From Iodidimonas sp. SYSU 1G8 (lineage in GTDB: Bacteria > Pseudomonadota > Alphaproteobacteria > SMXS01): a DNA stretch of 64,000 nt. Below, one piece after another: positions 11,502 to 20,391 of this stretch (the first letter of the stretch is position 1; the number at the start of each line of letters is the position of its first letter). The notes beneath the pieces are model-generated. The model worked only from the letters and a program-made list of their open reading frames with translations. It was not told the DNA's origin and did no database searches. Location: positions 620,001 through 684,000 of the forward strand of contig NZ_JBBYXJ010000002.1 of assembly GCF_039655775.1 (NCBI RefSeq). Reading direction: 5' to 3'. The position numbers were made by a program, and so were the translations under genes.

Positions 11502-11972
11502 TTACTGAACGTCGGTGATTTCGGGCTGCGCGGCGCGCGGCGCGAACATGGCCAGCTGATCGGCGCAAAGCTCCGAGAGGGTGATCTCGCTGAGCGCGCC
11601 GCGCACGGCCGTATTGATCTTCTGCCAGCTGGTGCGGACCCCGCACAGCGACTCGATGCCGCACTCGCTGGGGCCTTCGGTCAGGCATTCGGTCAGCGCA
11701 ATCGGTCCATCCACGGCGCCGACGATGTCGGCAACGGAGATGGCGAGGGGCGCGCGGGCCAAGGTGTAACCGCCCGACTGGCCGCGATGGGAGGTGAGAA
11801 GGCCGCCGCGCGACATGACGCCGAGCAGCTTGCTCACGGTCGGCATGGGGATGTGAGTCTCGGCCGCGAGGCTGCCCGCGTTGTGGATGCGGTCGGGATG
11901 ACGCGACCACTCATGGCCCAGATGGGTCATCAGCAGTACCGCGTAGTCGGCCAGCCGCGTCAGGCGGATCAT
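11502..11972 (-). CDS. Rrf2-family SUF operon regulator (IscR-like)
   Basis: The 156-residue protein has an N-terminal winged helix-turn-helix ([15 protein letters not shown], then [19 protein letters not shown] and [13 protein letters not shown]), the hallmark of Rrf2 regulators. It then has three cysteines, C96, C104 and C110, in [17 protein letters not shown], positioned to hold a Fe-S cluster as in IscR. The E. coli IscR histidine ligand has no obvious counterpart just after the third cysteine. As first gene of the suf operon with an IscR-type operator 28 bases upstream, it probably auto-represses the operon when clusters are plentiful. Confidence 0.92.
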   Translation of the reverse strand: MIRLTRLADYAVLLMTHLGHEWSRHPDRIHNAGSLAAETHIPMPTVSKLLGVMSRGGLLTSHRGQSGGYTLARAPLAISVADIVGAVDGPIALTECLTEGPSECGIESLCGVRTSWQKINTAVRGALSEITLSELCADQLAMFAPRAAQPEITDVQ

Positions 11973-11999
11973 CGCACCGGGTCCTCATTCGCCACAGAG

Positions 12000-12024
12000 A
12001 TACTGGACTGTTTCGGTCCAGTAT
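12000..12024. promoter_or_regulatory. IscR type-1-like operator of the suf operon
   Basis: A perfect 9-bp inverted repeat, ATACTGGAC (12000-12008) and GTCCAGTAT (12016-12024), flanks the 7-base spacer TGTTTCG. From memory the E. coli IscR type 1 consensus is ATASYYGAC-TRWWWYA-GTCRRSTAT. This site has the same total length and spacing and agrees at 22 of 25 positions. It lies 28-52 bases before the regulator start. A TTGACT on the minus strand (12052-12057) could be the -35 box. Confidence 0.8.
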
Positions 12025-12091
12025 GCCTCAGATGGGGCACGAGGCCCCGAGAGTCAACGGCGTTTGACTAAATCGGAGCGATCTTGTCAAG

Positions 12092-12116
12092 AATTGGCTC
12101 GATGGGTGAGCCAGTT
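12092..12116 (-). terminator. Hairpin, possible terminator of the 12122-12742 gene
   Basis: TGGCTC (12095-12100) pairs with GAGCCA (12108-12113) around a 7-base loop. The stem can be extended by three more pairs, including one G-U, to 12092-12116. On the minus strand it is followed by a weak T-rich stretch. It lies just after the stop at 12122 and before the suf promoter, a sensible place to insulate the two. Confidence 0.4.
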
Positions 12117-12121
12117 GAGAG

Positions 12122-12742
12122 TCAGTCGCGCTGCGGTCCCATGTCCACATCGCGGTAATCGGCCTGCGGGCGCTGGAACTTGCTGTCGTCGACCACGCCG
12201 ATCCGGGCGCTTTCCAGTTCGACGTTGCCCTGCATCATCTCGTTGTTCATGCGCATGTAGCGCATCACCTGCTGGTCGTCGACGCACAGGGTGGTACCGG
12301 CGGGCTCGGCCATGCGCCAGACCGTGCAGGGCGTGCCGTCGAACGTGTCGGTGCCGCTCTTCTGGCCGCCGAGCGAGGTGGTGATCTTCTCGAACAGCTC
12401 CTGACTGTTCTTTGCCTCGGGCGCCATCCCGGCTTGCGGGTTGGGCGACCGGCTCGCCTCGCTTGTGCCGTTGTCGTAGGTGTAGACCCATTGCGGGTCG
12501 GTGAAGGTCAGCACGTCGATGGACTGCTCGCCCTCGTTGCCCGGCACGCTCGCCTGATAGTGCTGCACCGTCTGGCGGCCGTAATCCTTGATGTAGATGG
12601 TCTGGGTGCCGGTCTGCGCGCCGCTGACCGCATAGCTCAGCGTCGCCTTCTCGAAGGGATAGAGCTTCACCGGCTCGGCGGCGCGCGCGTTGCCGGCGTG
12701 AAGGGCGGCGGCGGTTGCCAATATGGCCATGACCATTTTCAT
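12122..12742 (-). CDS. Secreted/periplasmic hypothetical protein
   Basis: The 206-residue product begins with a signal peptide (MKMVMAILATAAALHAGNARA, cleavage near ARA-AEP). The mature part is mostly beta-strand-rich (KATLSYAVSGAQTGTQTIYIKDYG) with two cysteines (GTPCTVW and TTLCVDD) that could form a disulfide. I do not recognise the family. It resembles small periplasmic proteins of DUF4412-like architecture in composition, but I would not assign that. It is divergent from the GDPD gene and upstream of the suf operon in the same direction, separated by a hairpin. Confidence 0.6.
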   Translation of the reverse strand: MKMVMAILATAAALHAGNARAAEPVKLYPFEKATLSYAVSGAQTGTQTIYIKDYGRQTVQHYQASVPGNEGEQSIDVLTFTDPQWVYTYDNGTSEASRSPNPQAGMAPEAKNSQELFEKITTSLGGQKSGTDTFDGTPCTVWRMAEPAGTTLCVDDQQVMRYMRMNNEMMQGNVELESARIGVVDDSKFQRPQADYRDVDMGPQRD

Positions 12743-12837
12743 CGATTCGCTCTCCCCGGACGCGGTGTGACTGTGTCACTTTGATATGGGCGTACACCGG
12801 CCTCGCCGCTACCTTTGCCGCGAACCAGGATCCGATC

Positions 12838-13770
12838 ATGCCTCATTTCCGCACGCTGAATAACCAGACACCCATCGTCATCGGCCATCGCGGCGCGAGC
12901 GGGTACTTCCCCGAGCACACGGCGCGTGCCTATCGGGCGGCGATCGAGATGGGGGCGCATGCCATCGAGCCGGATCTGGTGGTGACCGCCGATGGCCATC
13001 TTGTCGTGCGCCACGACCGGTATCTGGGCAAGTCGACCGACATCGCCGATTTTCCCGAGTTCAAATCCCGCCGGGTGGTGAAGCCGGGCTTGGCCGAGGC
13101 GGACTGGTACATCGAAGACTTCACCCTGGCCGAGATCAGGACGCTCAAGGCCCGACAGCCGTTTCCGGGCCGCTCACGCGCTTACGACCGCCGGTACCCT
13201 ATCCTCACCTTCGACGAGCTGCTGGAGATCATGCGCGAGGGCGAGGCGAAGCGCGGCGAGAGCATCGGCTTTCATCCGGAGGTCAAGCACCCGGACTACT
13301 TCCTGTCCATCGGCCTCGACATCATCCCGCCGCTGCTGAAATCGCTTGGAGACTATGGGTACGAGGCGTCCCATGGCGATGGGCGCTCGCTGTTCATCCA
13401 GTCGTTCGACCTGGACTTTCACCGCCGCATCAAGCCGTTGACGGACATCAGCCTGACGCAGCTTCTCGAGGATCATGGCGGCGTGCCCCACGTAGCGCTC
13501 GAGACCGCGGCGGAATTCGCGGCAGCCATCGGGCCGCAGAAGTCGCTTCTCATGAACGCGGCGCGGCAATCGACGGGCATGATCGAGCGCGCCCATGCCC
13601 TCAACCTGCTCGTCCATCCGTGGACGTTCCGCGACGATGCCGTGGGGCCGGGGTTCGGCGACGTGCGAGAGGAACTGAACGCCTATCTGATGCTGGGCGT
13701 CGACGGCGTGTTCGCGGACTTCCCGGACACCGCGCTCGATGTGGTCGGGCGCCATATCTCCATGGCCTGA
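12838..13770 (+). CDS. Glycerophosphodiester phosphodiesterase, cytosolic form
   Basis: The 310-residue enzyme has the GDPD TIM-barrel motifs: IGHRGASGYFPEHT (catalytic His-Arg and Glu), IEPDLVVTADGHLVVRHD (metal ligands Glu, Asp and the second catalytic His) and a C-terminal GVDGVFADFPDTA strand. It hydrolyses glycerophosphodiesters to glycerol-3-phosphate and an alcohol. No signal peptide is visible, so it should be cytosolic. I chose ATG 12838, preceded by AGGA, over the frame start at 12781. The length and the two insertions (RRVVKPGLAEADWYIEDF and a segment after YEASHGDG) match the bacterial GlpQ-like group. The next gene is its exported paralogue. Confidence 0.9.
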   Translation: MPHFRTLNNQTPIVIGHRGASGYFPEHTARAYRAAIEMGAHAIEPDLVVTADGHLVVRHDRYLGKSTDIADFPEFKSRRVVKPGLAEADWYIEDFTLAEIRTLKARQPFPGRSRAYDRRYPILTFDELLEIMREGEAKRGESIGFHPEVKHPDYFLSIGLDIIPPLLKSLGDYGYEASHGDGRSLFIQSFDLDFHRRIKPLTDISLTQLLEDHGGVPHVALETAAEFAAAIGPQKSLLMNAARQSTGMIERAHALNLLVHPWTFRDDAVGPGFGDVREELNAYLMLGVDGVFADFPDTALDVVGRHISMA

Positions 13771-13876
13771 ACCCGGCGTCGACCGACGCCTTTCTTAATA
13801 TCGCCGTCGCCATCCGCAACAAATCCGTCACGGTGCCTTAGCCGAAACGTCGCCGTTGGCGGTGTACCACGCCGGC

Positions 13877-14827
13877 ATGCGCTTGTTCGCGGCACTCCTG
13901 TTCCTGCTTGGCGCGGCCGGCATCGCCGCCGCCGCGATCGCTCCGTCGGCGCCGGCCTTCCTCGTCATCGCCCATCGCGGCGCCAGCGGCGTGTTGCCGG
14001 AGCACACGCTGGAAGCCTATCGCCGCGCCATCGATCAGGGCGCGGATTTCGTCGAGCCGGATCTGGTGCCGACCCGTGACGGGCATCTGGTCGCCCGCCA
14101 CGAGCGGCAGCTCGGGCGCACGACCGACGTGTCGCTACGGCCAGAATTCGCCGCACGCCGGGTGGTCAAGCCGGGCGCGGCGGCGCCCGACTGGTACGTG
14201 GAGGATTTCACGTTGGCCGAAATCAAGACGTTGCGGGCCCGCCAGCCGGAGCCGGGCCGACCGGATCGTTACGATGACCGGTTCGGCATCGCCACGTTCG
14301 AGGACATTCTGGTTCTGGTGCGTGAGCGCTCGGTGGCGCTCGACCGTCCGGTCGGGGTCTGGGCCGAACTCAAGCATCCTGCTCTGTTCGCCGGCATGGG
14401 GCTCGATGTCACCGCGCCGCTGCTGCGCGGTTTCGCCCGCCATGGCTTCGGCACGCGCCAGCGCCCGGCCGTGATCCAGTCCTTCGATGCTGACGTCCTG
14501 CGGCAGCTGAACGACCGAACCTCGATCCCGCTGATCGTCCTGTTGTCCGAACCCGCATCGTCGCTGGACGATGTCGCGGGCTTCGCCGCCGGTATCGGCG
14601 CGGCGAAACACCTGTTGATCGATCCCGTCAGCGGCCGCGCCACGCCATTTCTCCGCCGGGCGCAGGCGCTGGGGCTGAAAGTGGTACCCTGGACATTTCG
14701 CGATGACGCGCCGGGTCAGGGCTTCGCCTCGGCGGAAGCGGAGATGCAGGCCTATCTCAAGCTCGGTGTCGATGGCGTGATCACCGATTTTCCCGACACC
14801 GCGATCGCGCTGCGCCCTCTCCACTGA
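13877..14827 (+). CDS. Glycerophosphodiester phosphodiesterase, exported paralogue
   Basis: The 316-residue protein repeats the architecture of the preceding GDPD, with IAHRGASGVLPEHT, VEPDLVPTRDGHLVARHE, ARRVVKPGAAAPDWYVEDF and a final GVDGVITDFPDTA. It adds an N-terminal signal sequence (MRLFAALLFLLGAAGIAAA), so it should act in the periplasm on glycerophosphodiesters released from lipids, the classical GlpQ role. The start at 13877 begins the hydrophobic signal; an upstream TTG at 13856 is less likely. The tandem pair most likely arose by duplication, followed by gain or loss of the signal peptide. Confidence 0.88.
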   Translation: MRLFAALLFLLGAAGIAAAAIAPSAPAFLVIAHRGASGVLPEHTLEAYRRAIDQGADFVEPDLVPTRDGHLVARHERQLGRTTDVSLRPEFAARRVVKPGAAAPDWYVEDFTLAEIKTLRARQPEPGRPDRYDDRFGIATFEDILVLVRERSVALDRPVGVWAELKHPALFAGMGLDVTAPLLRGFARHGFGTRQRPAVIQSFDADVLRQLNDRTSIPLIVLLSEPASSLDDVAGFAAGIGAAKHLLIDPVSGRATPFLRRAQALGLKVVPWTFRDDAPGQGFASAEAEMQAYLKLGVDGVITDFPDTAIALRPLH

Positions 14828-14976
14828 AAGCACATGCACCCATGCCTTTTCCGCTGCATCCGGTCGCCCGGGCGTGCTAGCGTTTCGCCCCGAATGATCC
14901 GGTTGAACCGGACGGCCATAACAATGGATGTTGCCCGGCTATCGCGCCGGCGCGGGATGATCGAGAGGAACGGGAC

Positions 14977-16215
14977 ATGGATTTCAACGATACGCCGGAA
15001 GAAGCCGCATTCCGCGCCAAGGCGCGCGCCTGGCTGGAAAGCAACGTGCCCGCCGACTGGCGCGAGCGCGCCGCGAAGGGCAGCATCCAGGATGTCTGCA
15101 AGGAATGGCAGCGCATCAAGTACGATGCGGGCTGGGCCTGTCTGAACTGGCCGAAGGAGTATGGCGGGCAGGGCTTCACGCCCATGCAGTCGGTGATCTG
15201 GTCGCAGGAAGAAAACAAGATCGCGCCGCCGTCCGCCGCCATGCTGGTCGTCGGTCTGGGCATGACCGGTCCCATGCTGATGGTGCACGGCACCGAGGAA
15301 CAGAAGAAGCAGCACCTGCCGCCGATGGCGCGCGCCGACGTGATCTGGTGCCAGCTGTTCTCGGAACCGGCCGGCGGCTCGGATCTGGCGGCGCTGCGCA
15401 CCCGCGCGGTGAAGGATGGCGATGAATGGGTCGTCAACGGCCAGAAGATCTGGTCGTCGGGCGCGCACCAGTCCGACTGGGCGATCCTGGTCACCCGGAC
15501 GGATCCGACCGTGCCCAAGCACAAGGGCCTGACCTTCTTCATCGTCGACATGAAGACGCCCGGCATCGAGCCGCGGCCGATCAAGCAGATCTCCGGCGCC
15601 GCGCATTTCAACGAGGTCTATCTCACCGATGTGCGCATTCCCGATTCGAACCGGATCAGCGGCGTGGGCAATGGCTGGAACGTGGCCATGACCATCCTGA
15701 TGAACGAGCGTCTGGCGGTCGGCTCGACGGGCGGCGCGGGTGGCATCGGCGCCAGCTGGGAGTCCCTGTTCGAGATGGCCCGCACGCTGGAGGGCGAGGA
15801 CGGCCCGGTGATCCAGGACGCGGCGGTGCGCGAGCGTCTGGCCGACTGGTACGTGCGCGAGGCGGGCATTCGCAACGTCAACGCGCGCACCATCTCGGCC
15901 CTGTCGCGCGGCGACACGCCCGGTCCGGAAGCCTCCATTTCCAAGATGGTGATCGGCCCCCAGAAGCAGAACATGGCGTCCTTCGCCATGGACCTGCAGG
16001 ACATGGCCGGCGGCATCATGGACCCGAAGATCGCCCCGCTTCACGCGGCGTTCCAGCAGTCGTTGCTCGGCTCGCCCGCGGGCCGCATCGCCGGCGGCAC
16101 CGACGAGATCATGCGCAACATCATCGCCGAGCGCGTCCTCGGCATGCCGGGCGATATCCGCGTCGACAAGGATCTGCCGTTCAACGAGATTCCGACCGGC
16201 GGCAAGGCTGCCTGA
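14977..16215 (+). CDS. Acyl-CoA dehydrogenase family protein
   Basis: The 412-residue flavoprotein has the ACAD plan: a helical N-terminal domain from MDFNDTPEEAAFRAKARAWL, a middle beta domain with CQLFSEPAGGSDLAAL and WVVNGQKIWSSGAH (FAD and substrate contacts), and a C-terminal four-helix domain ending GGTDEIMRNIIAERVLG. It oxidises an acyl-CoA at C2-C3 and passes electrons to ETF. The position usually holding glutamate just before the final GT is glycine here, so the catalytic base must come from another helix, as in several degradative FadE proteins. GAGAGGAAC precedes the ATG. It stands alone, with a hairpin terminator after it. Confidence 0.88.
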   Translation: MDFNDTPEEAAFRAKARAWLESNVPADWRERAAKGSIQDVCKEWQRIKYDAGWACLNWPKEYGGQGFTPMQSVIWSQEENKIAPPSAAMLVVGLGMTGPMLMVHGTEEQKKQHLPPMARADVIWCQLFSEPAGGSDLAALRTRAVKDGDEWVVNGQKIWSSGAHQSDWAILVTRTDPTVPKHKGLTFFIVDMKTPGIEPRPIKQISGAAHFNEVYLTDVRIPDSNRISGVGNGWNVAMTILMNERLAVGSTGGAGGIGASWESLFEMARTLEGEDGPVIQDAAVRERLADWYVREAGIRNVNARTISALSRGDTPGPEASISKMVIGPQKQNMASFAMDLQDMAGGIMDPKIAPLHAAFQQSLLGSPAGRIAGGTDEIMRNIIAERVLGMPGDIRVDKDLPFNEIPTGGKAA

Positions 16216-16300
16216 GCGGGATCTTCCCCGATCAGCGAGTCGGCCCGTCATAAACGGCGCTTGACTCGAACCAGCCTTCGCGGCTGTGTGTCGCCAAGTC

Positions 16301-16324
16301 AACGGGCCCTTCGGGGCCCGTTTC
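16301..16324 (+). terminator. Rho-independent-like terminator after acyl-CoA dehydrogenase gene
   Basis: A stem formed by AACGGGCCC (16301-16309) and GGGCCCGTT (16314-16322) closes a TTCG tetraloop and is followed by a short T-run. It lies between the acyl-CoA dehydrogenase stop and the cysD start. It could also act as an attenuator in a long cysD leader. Confidence 0.65.
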
Positions 16325-16380
16325 CACGCGCGGAGTTTGCCGACAGGCACGGATGCAGCTATATGCGGCAGGCGACGCGA

Positions 16381-17343
16381 ATGAATGGGATTGAAGACGT
16401 GAGCACAACGGCGACGGCGAACAGCGGCGAGACAGGTCTTTCGCCCGTTCAGTTGACCCACCTCCAGCGGCTGGAGGCGGAGTCGATCCATATTTTCCGC
16501 GAGGTGGTGGCCGAGGCGGAAAATCCGGTCATGCTCTATTCTGTGGGCAAGGATTCGGCGGTGATGCTGCATCTGGCGCGCAAGGCGTTCTATCCGTCGC
16601 CGCCGCCGTTTCCCATGCTGCACGTCGACACGACGTGGAAGTTCAAGGCCATGTACGAGATGCGCGACCGCATGGCCGTGGAGAGCGGGATGAACCTGCT
16701 GGTGCATCAGAATCCCGAGGCCAAGGAACGGGGCATCAACCCGTTCGACCATGGAGCGCTGCACACCGACATGTGGAAGACCGAGGGCCTGAAGCAGGCG
16801 CTCGACAAGTACGGTTTCGACGCGGCCTTCGGCGGCGCGCGCCGCGACGAGGAAAAGAGCCGGGCCAAGGAGCGCGTGTTCTCGTTCCGCTCGGCCAATC
16901 ACCGCTGGGACCCGAAGAACCAGCGGCCCGAGTTGTGGAAGCTGTACAACGCGCGCAAGGCCAAGGGCGAGAGCATCCGCGTCTTCCCGATCTCCAACTG
17001 GACCGAGCTGGACATCTGGCAGTACATCCATCTGGAAGGCATTCCCATCGTGCCGCTGTACTTCTCGGCCATGCGGCCGACGGTCGAGCGCGACGGACTG
17101 ATCCTGATGGTCGATGACGAACGCTTCCCGCTGCGTCCAGGCGAGGAGCCGGTGATGCGGCCGATCCGCTTCCGCACCCTGGGCTGCTATCCGCTGACCG
17201 GCGCCGTGGTCAGCGAGGCCGCGACCCTGCCGGAAGTGATCCAGGAAATGCTGCTGACCACCACGTCCGAGCGCCAGGGGCGCGCCATCGATCATGACCA
17301 GGCGGCCAGCATGGAGAAGAAGAAGCAGGAGGGCTATTTCTGA
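16381..17343 (+). CDS. cysD: Sulfate adenylyltransferase subunit 2 (CysD)
   Basis: The 320-residue protein is a PAPS-reductase-like ATP pyrophosphatase. The P-loop-like motif is [19 protein letters not shown], followed by [28 protein letters not shown] and the C-terminal [14 protein letters not shown], all CysD hallmarks. With the CysN GTPase it makes adenosine phosphosulfate from sulfate and ATP. I place the start at MNGIEDVS (16381); GTG 16399 is an alternative. The TGA stop shares bases with the cysNC ATG (TGATG), so the two are translationally coupled. Confidence 0.93.
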   Translation: MNGIEDVSTTATANSGETGLSPVQLTHLQRLEAESIHIFREVVAEAENPVMLYSVGKDSAVMLHLARKAFYPSPPPFPMLHVDTTWKFKAMYEMRDRMAVESGMNLLVHQNPEAKERGINPFDHGALHTDMWKTEGLKQALDKYGFDAAFGGARRDEEKSRAKERVFSFRSANHRWDPKNQRPELWKLYNARKAKGESIRVFPISNWTELDIWQYIHLEGIPIVPLYFSAMRPTVERDGLILMVDDERFPLRPGEEPVMRPIRFRTLGCYPLTGAVVSEAATLPEVIQEMLLTTTSERQGRAIDHDQAASMEKKKQEGYF

Positions 17344-19325
17344 TGGCCACGACCATGCCCGACACGGACAACGCCAGCAGCTACAAGGCGCACGACCTCA
17401 TCGCCGAGGACATCGACGCCTACCTCGTGCAGCACCAGCACAAGAGCCTGCTGCGCTTCATCACCTGCGGCAGCGTCGACGACGGCAAATCCACGCTGAT
17501 CGGCCGCCTGCTGTACGATTCCAAGATGATCTTCGAGGATCAGCTCGCCGCGCTGGAAGCCGACAGCAAGCGTGTCGGCACGCAGGGGCAGGAAATCGAT
17601 TTCGCGCTGCTGGTCGACGGCCTCGCCGCCGAGCGCGAGCAGGGCATCACCATCGACGTGGCCTACCGCTTCTTCGCCACCGACCGGCGCAAGTTCATCG
17701 TCGCCGACACACCCGGCCACGAGCAGTACACGCGCAACATGGTCACCGGCGCCTCGACCGCCGATCTGGCCGTGATCCTGATCGATGCGCGCAAGGGCGT
17801 GCTCACCCAGACGCGCCGGCATTCCTATCTGGTGAAGCTGATCGGCATCCGCCACGTGGTGCTGGCCATCAACAAGATGGATCTGGTGAACTACGATCAG
17901 GCGGCGTTCGACCGCATCGTCGCCGATTATCGCGCCTTCGCCGACAGCATCGGCATCGACACCTTCCTGGCGATCCCGATCTCGGGCCTGCGCGGCGACA
18001 ACATCACGGTCAAGAGCGACGCGACGCCCTGGTATGCCGGCCCGCCGCTGCTCGAGCATATCGAAACGGTCGAAATCGGCTCCGACTCGGCGAGCACCGG
18101 GCCGTTCCGGCTGCCGGTGCAGTGGGTCAACCGCCCCAACCTGGATTTCCGCGGCTTCTCCGGCATGATCGCCGGCGGCACGGTGGCGCCGGGTGATGCC
18201 GTGCGCGTCCTGCCGTCGGGCCGCACGTCGACCGTCGCCCGTATCGTCACGCTGGACGGCGACCTGCCGCAGGCGGTGACCGGCCAGTCGGTGACCATCA
18301 CGCTCGCCGACGAAATCGACTGCTCGCGCGGCGATGTCCTCGCGGCGGCGAGCGCGCCGCCGGAAGTGGCCGACCAGTTCGAGACCACGATCATCTGGAT
18401 GGCGGATGACGAGATGCTGCCCGGCCGGCCTTACTGGCTCAAGCTGGGCACGCAGACCGTGACCGCGACGGTCCAGCCGCCGAAGTACCAGGTGAACGTC
18501 AACACCATGGAGCATCTGGCGGCCAAGACGCTGGGCCTCAACGCCATCGGCGTCGCCAATTTGTCGACCGACCGGCCGCTGGTGTTCGAGCCGTATGAGC
18601 GCTCGAAGGATCTGGGCGGCTTCATCCTGATCGACAAGATCAGCAACGCGACGGTCGCGGCGGGACTGATCCATTTCTCGCTGCGCCGCGCCGCCAACGT
18701 TCACTGGCAGGCCATCGACATCGACCGCGCCGCCCATGCCGGCCAGAAGGGTCAGCAGCCGCGCGTGCTCTGGTTCACCGGCCTGTCGGGCTCGGGCAAG
18801 TCGACCATCGCCAATCTCGTCGAGAAGCGTCTGTTCGCGTTGGGCAAGCACTCGTTCCTGCTCGACGGCGACAATGTGCGCCACGGCCTGAACAAGGATC
18901 TGGGCTTTACCGATGCCGACCGGGTCGAGAACGTGCGCCGGGTGGGCGAGGTGGCGAAGCTGATGACCGATGCGGGCCTGATCGTGCTCGCCGCCTTCAT
19001 CAGTCCGTTCCGGGCCGAGCGCGACATGGTTCGCGCCATGCTGCCGGAGGGCGAGTTCATCGAAATCTTCGTCGACACGCCGCTCGCCGAAGCCGAGAAG
19101 CGGGATGTGAAGGGGCTCTACAAGAAGGCCCGTGCCGGCGAGCTGAAGAACTTCACCGGCATCGACAGCCCGTACGAGCCGCCGCTCAATCCGGAAGTCA
19201 CCGTCAACACCCTGGAGATGACGCCGGATCAGGCCGCCGAGCACATCGTGGCGCGCATTCTCTGGGGCCGCTCGGAAATGCCGGACGAGGCAGATCCCGA
19301 CTGGTTCAAGGGCCGGGGCATCTAG
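17343..19325 (+). CDS. cysNC: Bifunctional sulfate adenylyltransferase subunit 1 / APS kinase (CysNC)
   Basis: The 660-residue fusion has an N-terminal translational-GTPase-like CysN: G1 [10 protein letters not shown]3 [12 protein letters not shown] and G4 NKMD, then beta-barrel domains. A CysC kinase begins near residue 475 with P-loop [21 protein letters not shown] and [23 protein letters not shown]. It couples GTP hydrolysis to APS synthesis and phosphorylates APS to PAPS. Fused CysNC proteins of this length are common in alphaproteobacteria. It is the last gene of the cysD-cysNC pair and is convergent with the epimerase gene. Confidence 0.95.
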   Translation: MATTMPDTDNASSYKAHDLIAEDIDAYLVQHQHKSLLRFITCGSVDDGKSTLIGRLLYDSKMIFEDQLAALEADSKRVGTQGQEIDFALLVDGLAAEREQGITIDVAYRFFATDRRKFIVADTPGHEQYTRNMVTGASTADLAVILIDARKGVLTQTRRHSYLVKLIGIRHVVLAINKMDLVNYDQAAFDRIVADYRAFADSIGIDTFLAIPISGLRGDNITVKSDATPWYAGPPLLEHIETVEIGSDSASTGPFRLPVQWVNRPNLDFRGFSGMIAGGTVAPGDAVRVLPSGRTSTVARIVTLDGDLPQAVTGQSVTITLADEIDCSRGDVLAAASAPPEVADQFETTIIWMADDEMLPGRPYWLKLGTQTVTATVQPPKYQVNVNTMEHLAAKTLGLNAIGVANLSTDRPLVFEPYERSKDLGGFILIDKISNATVAAGLIHFSLRRAANVHWQAIDIDRAAHAGQKGQQPRVLWFTGLSGSGKSTIANLVEKRLFALGKHSFLLDGDNVRHGLNKDLGFTDADRVENVRRVGEVAKLMTDAGLIVLAAFISPFRAERDMVRAMLPEGEFIEIFVDTPLAEAEKRDVKGLYKKARAGELKNFTGIDSPYEPPLNPEVTVNTLEMTPDQAAEHIVARILWGRSEMPDEADPDWFKGRGI

Positions 19326-19344
19326 CCTGGCGCGGCCGTGTGGG

Positions 19345-20340
19345 CTATCCCCATAAGGCGCGGTCCGCCGGGTGCATGACGCCGCGTTCGTAGCGGATGC
19401 CGTGCTCCCGGTCGCGGGCCAGCAGCAGCGGGCCGTCGAGGTCGATCCATGACGCGTCCTGGGCGACCAGCGCGGCGGGGGCCATGGCCAGCGACGTGCC
19501 CAGCATGCAGCCGACCATCAGCTTCAGGCCGCGCTCGCGTGCCGCGTCGGCGGTCGCCAGCGCCTCGGTCAGGCCGCCGGCCTTGTCGAGCTTGATGTTG
19601 ACGGCCTGATACTTGCCGACCAGATCGTCCAGGCTGGCGCGGTCGTGCAGGCTCTCGTCCGCGCACAGCGGCACCGGGCTGTCGAATCCCCGTAATGCCT
19701 CATCCTGGCCGGCCGGCAGCGGCTGCTCGATCAGGTCGACGCGCAATACGGCGAAGCGGGGCGCGAGGAAGGCCAGGCTCTCGATGGTCAGCGCCTCGTT
19801 GGCGTCGACGATCAGCCGAGCGCCCTGAGCGGCCGCGCTGACCGCGCGGATGCGGGTCAGGTCGTGCTCGTCGCCGGCCAGCTTGATCTTCAGCAGCGGC
19901 CGGTCGGCGACCGCCTCCGCGGCCTCCAGCACCTTCTCGGGCGTGTCGATGCTCAGCGTATAGGCGGTGACGAGCGGGCGCGGCTCGCGCCGGCCGGCCA
20001 GTTGCCATGCCGGCGTGCCCGTTGTCCTGGCTTCCAGATCCCACAGGGCGCAATCGAGCGCGTTGCGCGCCGCGCCATGGGGCAGCAGCGTCTGTGCCTC
20101 GTGGCGGCCGATCCCCGCCAGCACCGCGCCGCGCACGCTCTCGAGCTGGGCGGAGACGCTGGCCGCGCTTTCGCCATAGCGGACGTTCGGGCCGCACTCG
20201 CCGCGCCCAATGAAACCATCCCGCTCGATCTCGACGACGACCACGTCGGTTGCCGTGGCCGAGCGGCGCGAGATACGGAAGATGCCGGCGACCGGCCATT
20301 GTTCGCTGCGGACAGAGTAATTCATTCGGGGGACTGGCAT
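19345..20340 (-). CDS. Dipeptide epimerase (enolase superfamily, Ala-Glu epimerase-like)
   Basis: The 331-residue protein carries the enolase-superfamily catalytic set of the muconate-lactonizing subgroup. It has the K-x-K base in LLKIKLAG, three metal ligands in VDANEA, IEQPL and CADES, and the opposite lysine in VNIKLDKAGG. The terminal DLDGPLLL is typical of L-Ala-D/L-Glu epimerases. It probably epimerises dipeptides from murein turnover. ATG 20340 is taken as start; no clear ribosome site is visible, and TTG 20370 or ATG 20325 are possible. Only about 50 bases separate it from the divergent hydratase gene. Confidence 0.87.
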   Translation of the reverse strand: MPVPRMNYSVRSEQWPVAGIFRISRRSATATDVVVVEIERDGFIGRGECGPNVRYGESAASVSAQLESVRGAVLAGIGRHEAQTLLPHGAARNALDCALWDLEARTTGTPAWQLAGRREPRPLVTAYTLSIDTPEKVLEAAEAVADRPLLKIKLAGDEHDLTRIRAVSAAAQGARLIVDANEALTIESLAFLAPRFAVLRVDLIEQPLPAGQDEALRGFDSPVPLCADESLHDRASLDDLVGKYQAVNIKLDKAGGLTEALATADAARERGLKLMVGCMLGTSLAMAPAALVAQDASWIDLDGPLLLARDREHGIRYERGVMHPADRALWG

Positions 20341-20391
20341 GGCTGGAGGAGACGGGACATTATACGGCAACCATAAACGGGAGAACCTGGG

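Noticed and set aside
16216-16380. Possible SAM or other sulfur riboswitch before cysD
   Set aside because: Only a simple TTCG-loop hairpin with short T-run is present. I see none of the conserved core of known SAM riboswitch classes.
14752-17295. An 847-codon minus-strand open frame opposite acyl-CoA dehydrogenase and cysD
   Set aside because: The plus-strand genes have full conserved motifs and ribosome sites. The antisense product (repeated HRRVHQ-like composition) resembles no protein family.
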